10,808 nucleotides of DNA from Pseudomonadota bacterium (lineage in GTDB: Bacteria; Pseudomonadota; Gammaproteobacteria; Burkholderiales; Thiobacillaceae), in contig JAJYXA010000475.1 of assembly GCA_021791235.1 (NCBI GenBank), positions 1-10,808 of the forward strand. Reading direction: 5' to 3'. Below, piece after piece: positions 1 through 6,739 of the stretch (positions are counted from its first letter, which is position 1; each line of letters starts with the position of its first letter). The position numbers and the translations under genes are program-made. The notes below the pieces were generated by a model. The model had not been told where the DNA came from, did not search any database, and was given only the letters and a program-made list of their open reading frames with translations.

Positions 1-169
1 ATTCCGCGTCGTCGTCCCATTTCACCTCGGGAAACGCACGCAGCAACTCGTCGAGTTCGACCATGCCGTCGAAGGTCGCCAGCGTGCCGTTGCGGATCAT
101 TTCCTGCAGCGCATGGCGCGGCTGTGCGACCAGCTTGGCCACGCGGGAAAGCGGGAGTAAGTGGCTCAT
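1..169 (-). CDS. N-terminus of an unidentified protein (partial, runs off the left edge)
   Basis: Reading leftward from an ATG at 169, an open frame of 56 codons continues without a stop to the window edge. It begins MSHLLPLSRVAKLVAQ and goes on with a short segment (SRVAKLV...LQEMIRNGTLATFDGMVELDELL) that looks like a small helix-turn-helix or excisionase-type fold. That reading rests on general appearance, not on a matched family. The frame is divergent from recJ with about 100 bases between the two starts, so both promoters must lie in 170-271. No good ribosome binding site precedes the ATG; a GGAG lies 12 bases upstream, which is rather far. The function cannot be told from 56 residues. 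I have a vague memory of similar N-termini on betaproteobacterial 2Fe-2S proteins, but nothing in the window confirms it. Confidence 0.6.
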   Translation of the reverse strand, partial: MSHLLPLSRVAKLVAQPRHALQEMIRNGTLATFDGMVELDELLRAFPEVKWDDDAE

Positions 170-259
170 GCGGGCATGGTACTCCGTGCGCCCGACAGAC
201 AGAATCGGCAATTCACCAGATTCTGCATCCCTGATTCGAACGCCGGGTGCTTCTGCCCA

Positions 260-265
260 TACAAT
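260..265 (+). promoter_or_regulatory. Possible -10 element just upstream of recJ
   Basis: TACAAT matches the sigma-70 -10 consensus (TATAAT) at five of six positions. It ends six bases before the recJ ATG, so transcription would start at or very near the start codon. No convincing -35 box is seen at 16-18 bases spacing, which keeps this tentative. Confidence 0.25.
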
Positions 266-271
266 CGCGCC

Positions 272-2029
272 ATGCCTTCAGTCACCATCCGACCCTGCCC
301 CGCCGACGCCCGCACCGTCCTCGAGCAGGCCGGCATTGCGCCGACCTGGGCCCGGCTGTACGCCGCGCGCGGCGTCACCCATCCCGATCAGGTCGCCCAC
401 CGCCTGCCGCAATTGCTGCCGCCTTCCGGACTGCTGCACATCGAGCGCGCCGCCGCATTGCTGGCCGATGCCATCGCGGCAAACAAGCGCCTGCTCATCA
501 TCGCCGACTACGACGCCGACGGCGCCACCGCCTGCGTGGTCGGCGTGCGCGGTCTGCGCCTGCTCGGCGCGCGCGTCGACTATCTGGTGCCCAACCGGCT
601 CGAGCACGGCTACGGCCTCACCCCCGACATCGTGAAGCTCGCCGCCGAACGCCGGCCCGACCTGCTGGTCACCGTCGACAACGGCATCGCCACGGTCGCG
701 GGCGTGGCGGCGGCGAACGCGCTCGGCCTGCCGGTACTGGTCACCGACCACCACCTGCCCGGCGACGCGCTGCCGGACGCCGCCTGCATCGTCAACCCGA
801 ACCAGCCCGGCTGCGGCTTCGCGTCGAAGCATCTTGCGGGCGTGGGGGTGATGTTCTACGTGCTGCTGGCGCTGCGCGCCGAGCTGCGCCAGCGCGGGGC
901 GTATGCCGCGCAGGCCGAACCGGATCTGCGCGCCCTGCTCGATCTGGTCGCGCTCGGCACCGTCGCCGACGTGGTCAGGCTCGACGCCAACAACCGCATC
1001 CTGATTGAAAACGGCCTGGCGCGCATGCGCGCCGGCAAGGCCTGCGTCGGCGTCAACGCGCTGTTCCGCGCCGCCGCGCGCGAACCCGCGCGCGCCACCG
1101 TGTTCGACCTCGGCTTCATGCTCGGCCCGCGCCTGAATGCCGCCGGCCGCATCGACGACATGGCGCTCGGCATCGAATGCCTGCTGGCCGACGATCCCGC
1201 CGCCGCGCAGCAGCTGGCGCAGCGGCTCGACACGCTCAACCGCGCCCGGCGCGACGTCGAATCCGACATGCTGGAGGAGGCACTCGCCATCCTTGCCGCC
1301 TTCAACCCCGGCGACAGCCACAGCCTCACCGCCTACCAGCCCGGCTGGCACATCGGCGTGATCGGCATCCTCGCCTCCCGGCTGAAAGACAAGTTCCACC
1401 GCCCCACCATCGTGCTGGCCCGCGGCGACGGCGGCGAGCTCAAGGGCTCGGGCCGTTCCATCCCCGGCCTGCACCTGCGCGACGCGCTCGACCTCGTCGA
1501 CAAACGCCATCCCGGCCTCATCCTCAAATTCGGCGGCCACGCCATGGCGGCGGGGCTCAGCCTCCCCGCCGGGCGCCACGACGAATTCGGCCGGGCGTTC
1601 GAGGCCGTGGTGCGCGAACTGATCGACCCGGCCGATCTGCAAGGCGCGATCGAAACCGACGGCGAACTGGAACTTGCCGAGCACCGCTACGAACTCGCCG
1701 TCGAGATCGACCGCGCGGTGTGGGGGCAAGGCTTCCCCGCCCCGCTGTTCACCGCCACCTTCGAGGTGGCGGCGCAGCGCGTCGTCGGCGAAAAGCATCT
1801 GAAGCTGAAACTGGCACGCGACGGGCAAGCGTTCGAAGCCATGCACTTCTTCCACCCCGACCCCCTGCCCGACCGCATTCACGCCGTCTACGCCCTCATG
1901 CCCAACGAGTTCAATGGCCGGCAGACGCTGCAACTGAAGCTGCAACACTGGGAGACGGCGATCGGGGAGGCGAATAAAAAAAATGGCGGGGTGAGACACC
2001 CCGCCAAACAAAGTACCACCGGAGGATAA
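272..2029 (+). CDS. recJ: Single-stranded-DNA-specific exonuclease RecJ
   Basis: RecJ degrades single-stranded DNA 5' to 3' in the cytoplasm and serves RecF-pathway recombination, mismatch repair and rescue of stalled forks. The 585-residue product is close to the usual RecJ length of about 570. The DHH phosphoesterase core is complete: motif I DYDADG (79-84), VDNG (135-138), DHH (159-161), NPN (175-177) and GPRLNAAGR (285-293). The DHHA1 part has GWHIGVIGILASRLKDKF (358-375), GSGRSIPG (392-399) and GGHAMAAGL (421-429), followed by an OB-like C-terminal region (about 460-560). The ATG at 272 is chosen because RecJ similarity starts right there; the frame is open further upstream but that part looks unrelated. 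There is no recognisable Shine-Dalgarno sequence. The last 15 or so residues (from about 570) are encoded by an A-tract and a terminator hairpin that serves the opposite strand. In E. coli recJ is followed by prfB; here it faces a convergent operon. Confidence 0.97.
   Translation: MPSVTIRPCPADARTVLEQAGIAPTWARLYAARGVTHPDQVAHRLPQLLPPSGLLHIERAAALLADAIAANKRLLIIADYDADGATACVVGVRGLRLLGARVDYLVPNRLEHGYGLTPDIVKLAAERRPDLLVTVDNGIATVAGVAAANALGLPVLVTDHHLPGDALPDAACIVNPNQPGCGFASKHLAGVGVMFYVLLALRAELRQRGAYAAQAEPDLRALLDLVALGTVADVVRLDANNRILIENGLARMRAGKACVGVNALFRAAAREPARATVFDLGFMLGPRLNAAGRIDDMALGIECLLADDPAAAQQLAQRLDTLNRARRDVESDMLEEALAILAAFNPGDSHSLTAYQPGWHIGVIGILASRLKDKFHRPTIVLARGDGGELKGSGRSIPGLHLRDALDLVDKRHPGLILKFGGHAMAAGLSLPAGRHDEFGRAFEAVVRELIDPADLQGAIETDGELELAEHRYELAVEIDRAVWGQGFPAPLFTATFEVAAQRVVGEKHLKLKLARDGQAFEAMHFFHPDPLPDRIHAVYALMPNEFNGRQTLQLKLQHWETAIGEANKKNGGVRHPAKQSTTGG
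1976..2005 (-). terminator. Intrinsic terminator of the exbB-to-coiled-coil operon, inside the recJ 3' end
   Basis: On the minus strand a perfect 9-bp stem, GGCGGGGTG / CACCCCGCC (arms 1997-2005 and 1985-1993) with a 3-base loop, is followed by one A and a run of eight T (1983-1976). This is a textbook Rho-independent terminator for transcripts arriving from the gene that ends at 2146. For recJ the tract lies on the wrong side, so it terminates only the minus strand efficiently. It overlaps the last recJ codons. Confidence 0.88.
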
Positions 2030-2035
2030 AACCTA

Positions 2036-2055
2036 GCCCAGCTCAGTGCCTGGGC
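2036..2055. repeat. Small inverted repeat between recJ and the convergent operon
   Basis: GCCCAG and CTGGGC form a 6-bp stem around an 8-base loop, just past the recJ stop. It has no T-tract on either side, so it is at best a weak transcript-end structure for recJ. Confidence 0.3.
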
Positions 2056-2111
2056 GCCTGCCATTCTGCATACGGCAGATGACCGTTTTCACCGGCGGAA
2101 ACCCTCTCCGC

Positions 2112-2129
2112 ATGGCCCGTTCGGCTCAT
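2112..2129. repeat. Copy 1 of the 18-bp GGCCCG/CGGGCC palindromic motif
   Basis: ATGGCCCGTTCGGCTCAT. Its reverse complement differs from the copy at 10678-10695 only in the central dinucleotide. It sits 17 bases after the stop of the coiled-coil gene, between that gene and the operon terminator. Two further copies are at 8468-8485 and 10678-10695. Confidence 0.55.
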
Positions 2130-2145
2130 GCACGTCATGCCCAGG

Positions 2146-2796
2146 TCAGGGCTTCCCGCCCGTGCCGAGTTTTTCCCGATCAAGGCGGTCGCGCCAGGTT
2201 TCCAGCAGGTTCTCCACTTCGACCTTTTTCAGGCCGGTGAAGGGTTCGGCCTGCGCCAGTGCGTCCCGGCAGGATTTGTCGCGATACTTCCGCATCATCT
2301 CGCGACCGATGGCATAGAGCCGACCGTTGTGCGCCTGGCAAGCCTGCAGATCGTGCACCGTGCCCGACAGTTCGCCTTCCGTCTGTTTTTTGGCGGATTC
2401 GACCTGGGCAAGCGACTGCGCAGTGGCACGCTGCAAGGCCACGCTATCGGCCAGCTGTTTTTCGGTGTCGGCCAGACGCGCTTTCAGCGTTTCCACTTCC
2501 GTCCGCAAGGCTTGTCGTTCGCGTTCCAGACGGCTGCACGCCGCGCGTTCGCCGGCAAGCTGACGCTTGGCCGAAGCCGTAGCCGAGCGGAATTTCTCCA
2601 GTTCGCGCTCCGCTGCGTCCTTGTCGGCCAGGGCCGCCGCCTTCTCCTGCTCGGCCTGCGCGCGCGCCTGGTCGAGTTGCTGCACCTGCCGCTGCATGCG
2701 GCGCAGCATCTGCTTTTCGCGGCTTTCGCTGGCAGCCCAAACCGGGGCGGCAGCCGTGGCCGCCAGCAACAAGATCAGAATCAATCGTTTCATCAT
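2146..2796 (-). CDS. Exported coiled-coil protein with conserved-looking C-terminal domain
   Basis: 216 residues. A signal peptide covers residues 1-22 (MMKRLILILLLAATAAAPVW, then AA). A long charged heptad-like region with many K, E, Q, A and R follows, about residues 25-145, and is predicted to be a coiled coil. A compact C-terminal segment, about 150-210, contains YAIGREMMRKYRDKSC and EPFTGLKKVEVENLLETW; Cys153 and Cys176 in it could form a disulfide in the periplasm. The start is set by ATGATG at 2796, whose first ATG overlaps the TGA of the ankyrin gene as ATGA, with GGGGA seven bases upstream; the second ATG (2793) is equally possible. It is the last gene of the operon and a terminator lies about 140 bases downstream. 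I do not recognise a named family. By context it is a periplasmic accessory or scaffold of the Ton-type system. Confidence 0.82.
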   Translation of the reverse strand: MMKRLILILLLAATAAAPVWAASESREKQMLRRMQRQVQQLDQARAQAEQEKAAALADKDAAERELEKFRSATASAKRQLAGERAACSRLERERQALRTEVETLKARLADTEKQLADSVALQRATAQSLAQVESAKKQTEGELSGTVHDLQACQAHNGRLYAIGREMMRKYRDKSCRDALAQAEPFTGLKKVEVENLLETWRDRLDREKLGTGGKP

Positions 2797-3608
2797 TGCA
2801 GAATCCCCACGGGCAACTGGCCCGGCGCTGCGCCCAGCTTGAGCAGCAGCCTGGCCATGTCGTGATCGCCCACCGAAAACGCCCACCACAGCGGCGGGTG
2901 GAATTTCCTGTCGCCCCAATCGAGCGGCGCACCCGCGCGGGCCAGCGCGCGGGCAGCGTCGTACTGTCCGTTGGCGGCGGCCACCGCGAGCGGCGCCAGA
3001 CCCTCGCGATTAAACAGCGCCAGGTCCGGGCGAGCCTTGGCCAGCGCGTCGATCACCGCAGGATGCCCCATCAGCGCCGCGGCGTGCAGCGGCGTGTCGC
3101 CGTCGTCGCTCTTGCGGTCCGGATCGGCGCCGGCGCGCAGCAGCATCTCGACCAGGCGCACGTTGCCGTTTTTCGCCGCCAGACCCAGCGGGGTGTAGCC
3201 GCGCCCCTTGACGTCCGGCACGGCGCCGGCGTCGAGCAGGATCTGGGCAAGCTCCAGATGGTCCTGGCGCACCGCCTCCATCAGCGGCACGTCGCGCCAG
3301 TAGTCGCCGATGTTGGGGTTGGCGCCCGCCTTGAGCAGCGCGCGCACCGCCTCGATGTCGCCGCGCCGCGCGGCATCCATCAGTTTCGCCTCGTCGCCGC
3401 GCTGCTCGCGCGGCAGCACGAAATTGCCGTCCGCCGCGATCGCCGCGAAACGTTCGGGCGGCGGCCGCAGGCGCGCTTCGCGCGGCGGGCGAGCATCGCT
3501 TTCCTGCGTCAGCCAGCCCAGTTCGTCGTCGTCCCACGGCTGGCCCCCCCACGCCGCCGGCGCCAGCGCGAGCAGCAGCAAAATGGCCTGAGGGAAAGCC
3601 CTGAGCAA
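2793..3608 (-). CDS. Exported ankyrin-repeat protein
   Basis: 271 residues with about six ankyrin repeats starting near residues 73, 106, 139, 171, 204 and 237; clear units include DTPLHAAALMGHPAVIDAL and YTPLGLAAKNGNVRLVEMLL. Ankyrin repeats bind other proteins. The N-terminus, MLRAFPQAILLLLALAPAAWGG, is a good signal peptide, so the repeats should work in the periplasm, which is less common than the cytoplasm for this fold. There is no in-frame ATG at a sensible place: the start chosen is a TTG at 3608 with GGGG seven bases upstream. An in-frame ATG at 3755 would add 49 residues translated from a repeat element in front of the signal peptide and is unlikely. The stop overlaps the start of the next gene (ATGA), so the two are probably translationally coupled. 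Residues 23-72 are acidic and then proline/arginine-rich linker. Confidence 0.86.
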   Translation of the reverse strand: MLRAFPQAILLLLALAPAAWGGQPWDDDELGWLTQESDARPPREARLRPPPERFAAIAADGNFVLPREQRGDEAKLMDAARRGDIEAVRALLKAGANPNIGDYWRDVPLMEAVRQDHLELAQILLDAGAVPDVKGRGYTPLGLAAKNGNVRLVEMLLRAGADPDRKSDDGDTPLHAAALMGHPAVIDALAKARPDLALFNREGLAPLAVAAANGQYDAARALARAGAPLDWGDRKFHPPLWWAFSVGDHDMARLLLKLGAAPGQLPVGILQ

Positions 3609-3611
3609 GTC

Positions 3612-3735
3612 GTCACCCCGGCGGTGCGCGGTTGTTACAGCTTTAGCTGTTTTACAACCGCGGCCTACCCCTTGCGGGTGAACGCCGGGGTCCAGATGGT
3701 TGATTTGGCTGGATTCCGGCGTACGCCGGAATGAC
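3612..3735. repeat. REP-like inverted pair with nested hairpins, porin-ankyrin gap
   Basis: Two units face each other. Unit A (3709-3735) contains the perfect 20-bp palindrome ATTCCGGCGTACGCCGGAAT (3713-3732). Unit B (3612-3695) has matching ends, GTCACCCCGGCG (3612-3623) and CGCCGGGGTCCAG (3683-3695), but about 59 bases separate the arms. Inside unit B is a second 9-bp stem CGCGGTTGT / ACAACCGCG (3627-3635, 3654-3662) and a third, ACAGC / GCTGT (3637-3641, 3646-3650). The outer ends GTCACCCCGGCG and GTCATTCCGGCG (minus strand) agree at 10 of 12 positions. Elements of this style are common dispersed repeats in proteobacteria. The whole porin-to-ankyrin gap is essentially this element. Confidence 0.8.
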
Positions 3736-3759
3736 AAAATGGACTTGTTCAGCATTTCC

Positions 3760-5337
3760 TTAGAACTTGGCATTGAGATCGAGCTGGAACACGTCGATGG
3801 ACAGCGGCAGGCCGCTGATTTCGTCGGACGACATCCAGCGCGCCGACAGCCAGGTGTTCCTGTAGAGGCCATATGCGCCGCCGACCATGAACCCCTTGGC
3901 GTTGGTGCCGCCGAGATGGAAGTCCGAATCGGTGAAGGCATCCAGCACCGCATCGCGTTCCAGATAGCGGTAGCCGATGAAGGCCTGCCATTCGTGCCGC
4001 TCGGCGCTTTTGGGGTAGCCGAGGGTGAGCCTGGCCTGGTAGGCGTCGGTCTCCGGTTCGAAATTCTGGCCGGTGCGGGCCAGAATCTCGCCCTGATCGA
4101 AGCCGAGGTTGCGCGCCCAGTCGAAGCTGCCGATGAGGTGGACGGGGAAGAACTCGGCGAAGTCGGCGACCAGCGTGAGGTTGGCGATGCGGTAGTCGGC
4201 CGCGAGACCGTACACCGGGTCGTCCTGCGTACCGTCGTTGTTGGCATCGCTGTCGACCACGAACAGGGAATTTCCCTTCTGGCGGAACTGCGGCGCGCTG
4301 AGATCGTACAGCCCGGTGGTGGTGGGCGTGGGATTCGGCACGCCCGCCACGTTGCGGTACTGGTAATACCCCGCGCCGAGCTTGAAGCGGGCGCGCGTCG
4401 ACGGCACCCATTCCAGCCCGGCCTGGGCGGCGACCAGCCATTTGTCCCTGGCCGCGACGCCTGCCTTCTCTTCGATTTCCTGCAAGGGGAAGGCCCCCGC
4501 GGTAACGAAGGGCTTGAACTCGCGCTGCGGCTCCTGCGCGCCCGGCGCGTAGCTCACCGCCGCGCCCTCGAAATTGACGTCGACGTCCCACACCAGGTCG
4601 GTGGAGAAGAAAGGATTGGGAATGCGGCCGCCCCACAGGGTCAGATCGTCGACCGGCCGCAGCTTGAGGAAGGCGCGGTCGAGCACCAGGCTGTATTTGT
4701 TGCCGGTGTTGCCGAGCGTCTGGTTGGTCGACACCGGGTCGGCGGTGTTGCCGGTGGTGATGCGAATGCCCGCATCGACGCCGCCGGTGACGTTGGCGTT
4801 CAGTCCCAGGCGCATTCTCATCCGCTCGCGCTGGCGGTCTTCCAGGGTGTTGCTGACGTTCTGGCCGATTGCCTGGAAAACGGTTTCAGGCGCATTGCCG
4901 TCGGCGAACAGGTCGTCCTGGTAGCGTAGCCGGATGTCGCCTTCCCACTTCAGCCGGTCGAGCCATTCCGGCACCGCGTTGACGTCGCCCCAGCGCTCCA
5001 GCTTGGCCTGCGCCACCACTTCCTGCCGCACCTGCTCGCGGATTTCGCGCTTGACGGTTTCCGGCACGTAGGTCACGCGCACCACGCCCTTGTCGGCTTC
5101 CGCCTCGGCGGCCTTGGCCCGGGCGGTTTTCTCGGCCGCCTGCCGCTCGGCCTTCTTCAGCATCGCCTCGGCGGCCTCCTGCTTCAGCACGCCCTGCTCC
5201 ACCAGCAACTGGATCAGGTTCAGCGTGGTTTCGTGCAGCAGCTCGATCCGTGCGCGCTCGTCGTCGGGCGCCGCCAGCGCGCTGCCCGAACACGCCGCCG
5301 CCACCGCCACCGCCACCACTTTCCTTCGTATCGTCAT
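3760..5337 (-). CDS. Putative outer-membrane porin (Porin_5-like) with periplasmic coiled-coil N-terminus
   Basis: 525 residues. Signal peptide 1-22 (MTIRRKVVAVAVAAACSGSA, then LA). Residues about 28-85 are helical and rich in A, E and K (probable coiled coil in the periplasm), followed by a linker. From about residue 130 (WEGDIRLRYQDD) to the end, alternating beta-strand pattern predicts an outer-membrane barrel. The segment WGGRIPNPFFSTDLVWD with VNFEGAAVSY after it is the pattern of the 'putative porin' (Porin_5) family. The chain ends in phenylalanine (LDLNAKF), the usual signal for barrel insertion by the Bam complex. No plug domain or TonB box is seen, so it is not a classical TonB-dependent receptor. 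It starts 19 bases after the tonB stop; the ribosome site is weak (AAGAGAACGGT). Substrate unknown. Family assignment is from remembered sequence pattern. Confidence 0.87.
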   Translation of the reverse strand: MTIRRKVVAVAVAAACSGSALAAPDDERARIELLHETTLNLIQLLVEQGVLKQEAAEAMLKKAERQAAEKTARAKAAEAEADKGVVRVTYVPETVKREIREQVRQEVVAQAKLERWGDVNAVPEWLDRLKWEGDIRLRYQDDLFADGNAPETVFQAIGQNVSNTLEDRQRERMRMRLGLNANVTGGVDAGIRITTGNTADPVSTNQTLGNTGNKYSLVLDRAFLKLRPVDDLTLWGGRIPNPFFSTDLVWDVDVNFEGAAVSYAPGAQEPQREFKPFVTAGAFPLQEIEEKAGVAARDKWLVAAQAGLEWVPSTRARFKLGAGYYQYRNVAGVPNPTPTTTGLYDLSAPQFRQKGNSLFVVDSDANNDGTQDDPVYGLAADYRIANLTLVADFAEFFPVHLIGSFDWARNLGFDQGEILARTGQNFEPETDAYQARLTLGYPKSAERHEWQAFIGYRYLERDAVLDAFTDSDFHLGGTNAKGFMVGGAYGLYRNTWLSARWMSSDEISGLPLSIDVFQLDLNAKF

Positions 5338-5356
5338 ACCGTTCTCTTGTTCACTC

Positions 5357-6022
5357 TCAGGCGCGTGAAGTCACGCGGATTTTTATCGGTTGCGGCATAT
5401 CCGCCGGCGGGCCGCCGCGCAGGGCGCGCATGCCCTTCAACGCCTCCTTCAGCACCTCGTCGGCCCGGGCATCGCCCGTGCTGTCCATCAAGGCGGCGCG
5501 CGTCACCTCGCCGTCGCTGCCGATCCATACCTTCACGATCACCTTGTAGTTCCTGTTCTTGAGCGCTTTCTCGCGTTCCAGCGCCGCCTGGAACGCCGAA
5601 TTCACCGCATCGTTCACCAGCGCGTCGTACCAGACCCACGGGTTGCCCCTGGGGCCGCCTCCGATTAAATCCGCGCCCCCCTTTTTTCCGACCAGGCCAA
5701 AGCCGTCGCCGCTGCCGCTGCCTTCGGCGTCCACGCCCAGATCCGCGCCGGGCGGCGGCGCCTCGGCCTGCTGCGGCTCGGGCGTGGGCTGCGGCTGGTC
5801 GATCTTCACTTCCTCCTTCACCTCCGGCTCGGGCGGTTTCTGCTCCGGCGGCCTGGGCGGCGGAGGCGGCGGGCGCACCAGGGTGATCTGCAGCAAGGAC
5901 GGTTTCCGGGCCGGCTTGTCGCTGACCAGGATGTCCTTCAGCCAGATGCCGATGAGCACGGCTGCAACCAGCCCCAGCGCAACGCCGCCCCAGCGCACCC
6001 AGGCCGGTTTGCGGTCGTCCAT
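5357..6022 (-). CDS. TonB-family energy-transducing protein
   Basis: 221 residues anchored in the inner membrane by one segment (about 11-29, WGGVALGLVAAVLIGIWL) with a short cytoplasmic N-terminus. A proline/glutamate-rich spacer (51-91, starting RPPPPPPRPPEQKPP) can span the periplasm. A Gly/Ser-rich stretch (92-125) follows, then a C-terminal domain (about 130-220) of TonB_C type: VIVKVWIGSDGEVTRAALMD, STGDARADEVLKEALKGM, and IKIRV near the end. TonB proteins pass energy from ExbB/ExbD to outer-membrane proteins. The Ser and His of the E. coli TonB membrane helix (Ser16, His20) have no counterpart here. The ATG lies 5 bases after the exbD stop and 19 bases separate its stop from the porin. 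Together these make it the dedicated transducer for this locus. Confidence 0.92.
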   Translation of the reverse strand: MDDRKPAWVRWGGVALGLVAAVLIGIWLKDILVSDKPARKPSLLQITLVRPPPPPPRPPEQKPPEPEVKEEVKIDQPQPTPEPQQAEAPPPGADLGVDAEGSGSGDGFGLVGKKGGADLIGGGPRGNPWVWYDALVNDAVNSAFQAALEREKALKNRNYKVIVKVWIGSDGEVTRAALMDSTGDARADEVLKEALKGMRALRGGPPADMPQPIKIRVTSRA

Positions 6023-6027
6023 GCTCT

Positions 6028-6432
6028 TTACTTCACCAGCTTCTGGGTGACGAGACCCAATTGCGTGATGTCGAGCTGGCCCAGCAGTTCGAGCACTTCC
6101 ATGACGCGGCCGTACTGCACCACGGTGTCGCCCTTCACCACCACCGGCAGCTCGGGGTTGGTGGCTTTCAGCGCGCCGAGCTGGGTGCGCAGTTCGTCAA
6201 GGCTCACCGGATAGGTGTCGAGAAAAATCTGCCCGGTCTCGGTGATGGTGATCGCCTTGGTCTGCGGCTTGGCCAGGCTGGGCGCGTTGCTCGCCTTCGG
6301 CAGGTTGACCTTGATGCCCTGCACCGACGCGGTGGTCATGATGATGAAAATCACCAGCAGCACGTAGGCCAGATCCAGCATCGGCGTCACGTTGATGTCG
6401 TCGAACGGTTCGTTGTCTTCCTGGACTTTCAT
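6028..6432 (-). CDS. exbD: Biopolymer transport protein ExbD/TolR family
   Basis: 134 residues, normal for ExbD. A short cytoplasmic N-terminus leads into DINVTPMLDLAYVLLVIF (12-29), the hallmark ExbD/TolR membrane helix, with the proton-carrying aspartate at Asp20 (Asp25 in E. coli ExbD). The periplasmic domain ends in the usual fold (VVVKGDTVVQYGRVMEVLEL, then LGQLDITQLGLVTQ). It forms the proton channel with ExbB. Start: ATG at 6432, with AAAGGG about nine bases upstream. The frame is open for 41 more codons upstream, but those come from a dispersed repeat and are not part of the family. The gap of 307 bases from exbB is filled with repeats, whereas exbD to tonB is only 5 bases. Confidence 0.95.
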   Translation of the reverse strand: MKVQEDNEPFDDINVTPMLDLAYVLLVIFIIMTTASVQGIKVNLPKASNAPSLAKPQTKAITITETGQIFLDTYPVSLDELRTQLGALKATNPELPVVVKGDTVVQYGRVMEVLELLGQLDITQLGLVTQKLVK

Positions 6433-6449
6433 GGGTGAAAACCCTTTAA

Positions 6450-6713
6450 CCACAGAGGCACAGAGGCACAGAGAAAAGACAAGGATTGATCCTTCATCCC
6501 ACCAGAAAGCACTGAACAATTCCCTATCCTTGTCATTGCGAGCGAAGCGCGGCAATCCAGCGCATGGATCAATCGCACATTTCTGGATTGCCGCGTCGCT
6601 ACGCTCCTCGCAATGACAACTTCAGGTTTTCTCTTATCTGAAGACTGATAGGCACGGGAAAACGGAGCATCCGTTATATGCCGGACTTTCTCCGTGCCTC
6701 TGTGCCTCTGTGG
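6450..6713. repeat. Outer inverted repeat (CCACAGAGGCACAGAGGCAC) flanking the exbB-exbD gap
   Basis: Left arm 6450-6476 and right arm 6687-6713 are inverted copies, 27 bases with a single mismatch (position 6470 against 6693). The core is two tandem copies of CACAGAGG(CA). The arms enclose about 210 bases, including a second inverted repeat. The same kind of sequence (CTCTGTGCCTCTGTGG) recurs in many bacterial genomes as a dispersed intergenic repeat. No coding sequence lies between the arms. The structure resembles a non-autonomous mini-element, or two repeat copies in opposite orientation. Confidence 0.85.
6531..6618. repeat. Inner inverted repeat (TGTCATTGCGAG ... CGCGGCAATCCAG hairpin)
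   Basis: Left arm 6531-6560 and right arm 6583-6618 pair through a 12-bp end (TGTCATTGCGAG) and a 13-bp inner stem (CGCGGCAATCCAG), separated by an unequal internal loop of 5 against 11 bases. The loop between the arms is 22 bases. This CATTGCGAG...GCAATCC type is a widespread dispersed bacterial repeat. It is nested inside the 6450-6713 inverted repeat and would fold into a very stable hairpin in the exbB-exbD mRNA. Confidence 0.85.
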
Positions 6714-6739
6714 TGAGGGGTTTGAATTCATCATCATGC

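Noticed and set aside
161..271. Longer recJ start upstream of 272
   Set aside because: The added 37 residues do not resemble RecJ and run through the divergent promoter region.
3609..3755. ATG at 3755 as start of the ankyrin gene
   Set aside because: It would place 49 residues translated from a repeat before a signal peptide, and AAGGA lies only one base from that ATG, too close for a ribosome site.
6450..6469. CRISPR-like tandem repeat (CACAGAGG twice)
   Set aside because: Only two adjacent units without spacers; it is part of an inverted dispersed repeat.
6433..6555. N-terminal extension of ExbD through 41 upstream codons
   Set aside because: The added residues are a translation of the CTCTGTGCCTCTGTGG repeat; ExbD proteins begin a few residues before the DINVTP motif, as with the ATG at 6432.
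6450..6713. Insertion sequence with transposase between exbB and exbD
   Set aside because: Inverted repeats are present but about 210 bases between them hold no credible coding sequence, so it is at most a non-autonomous element.
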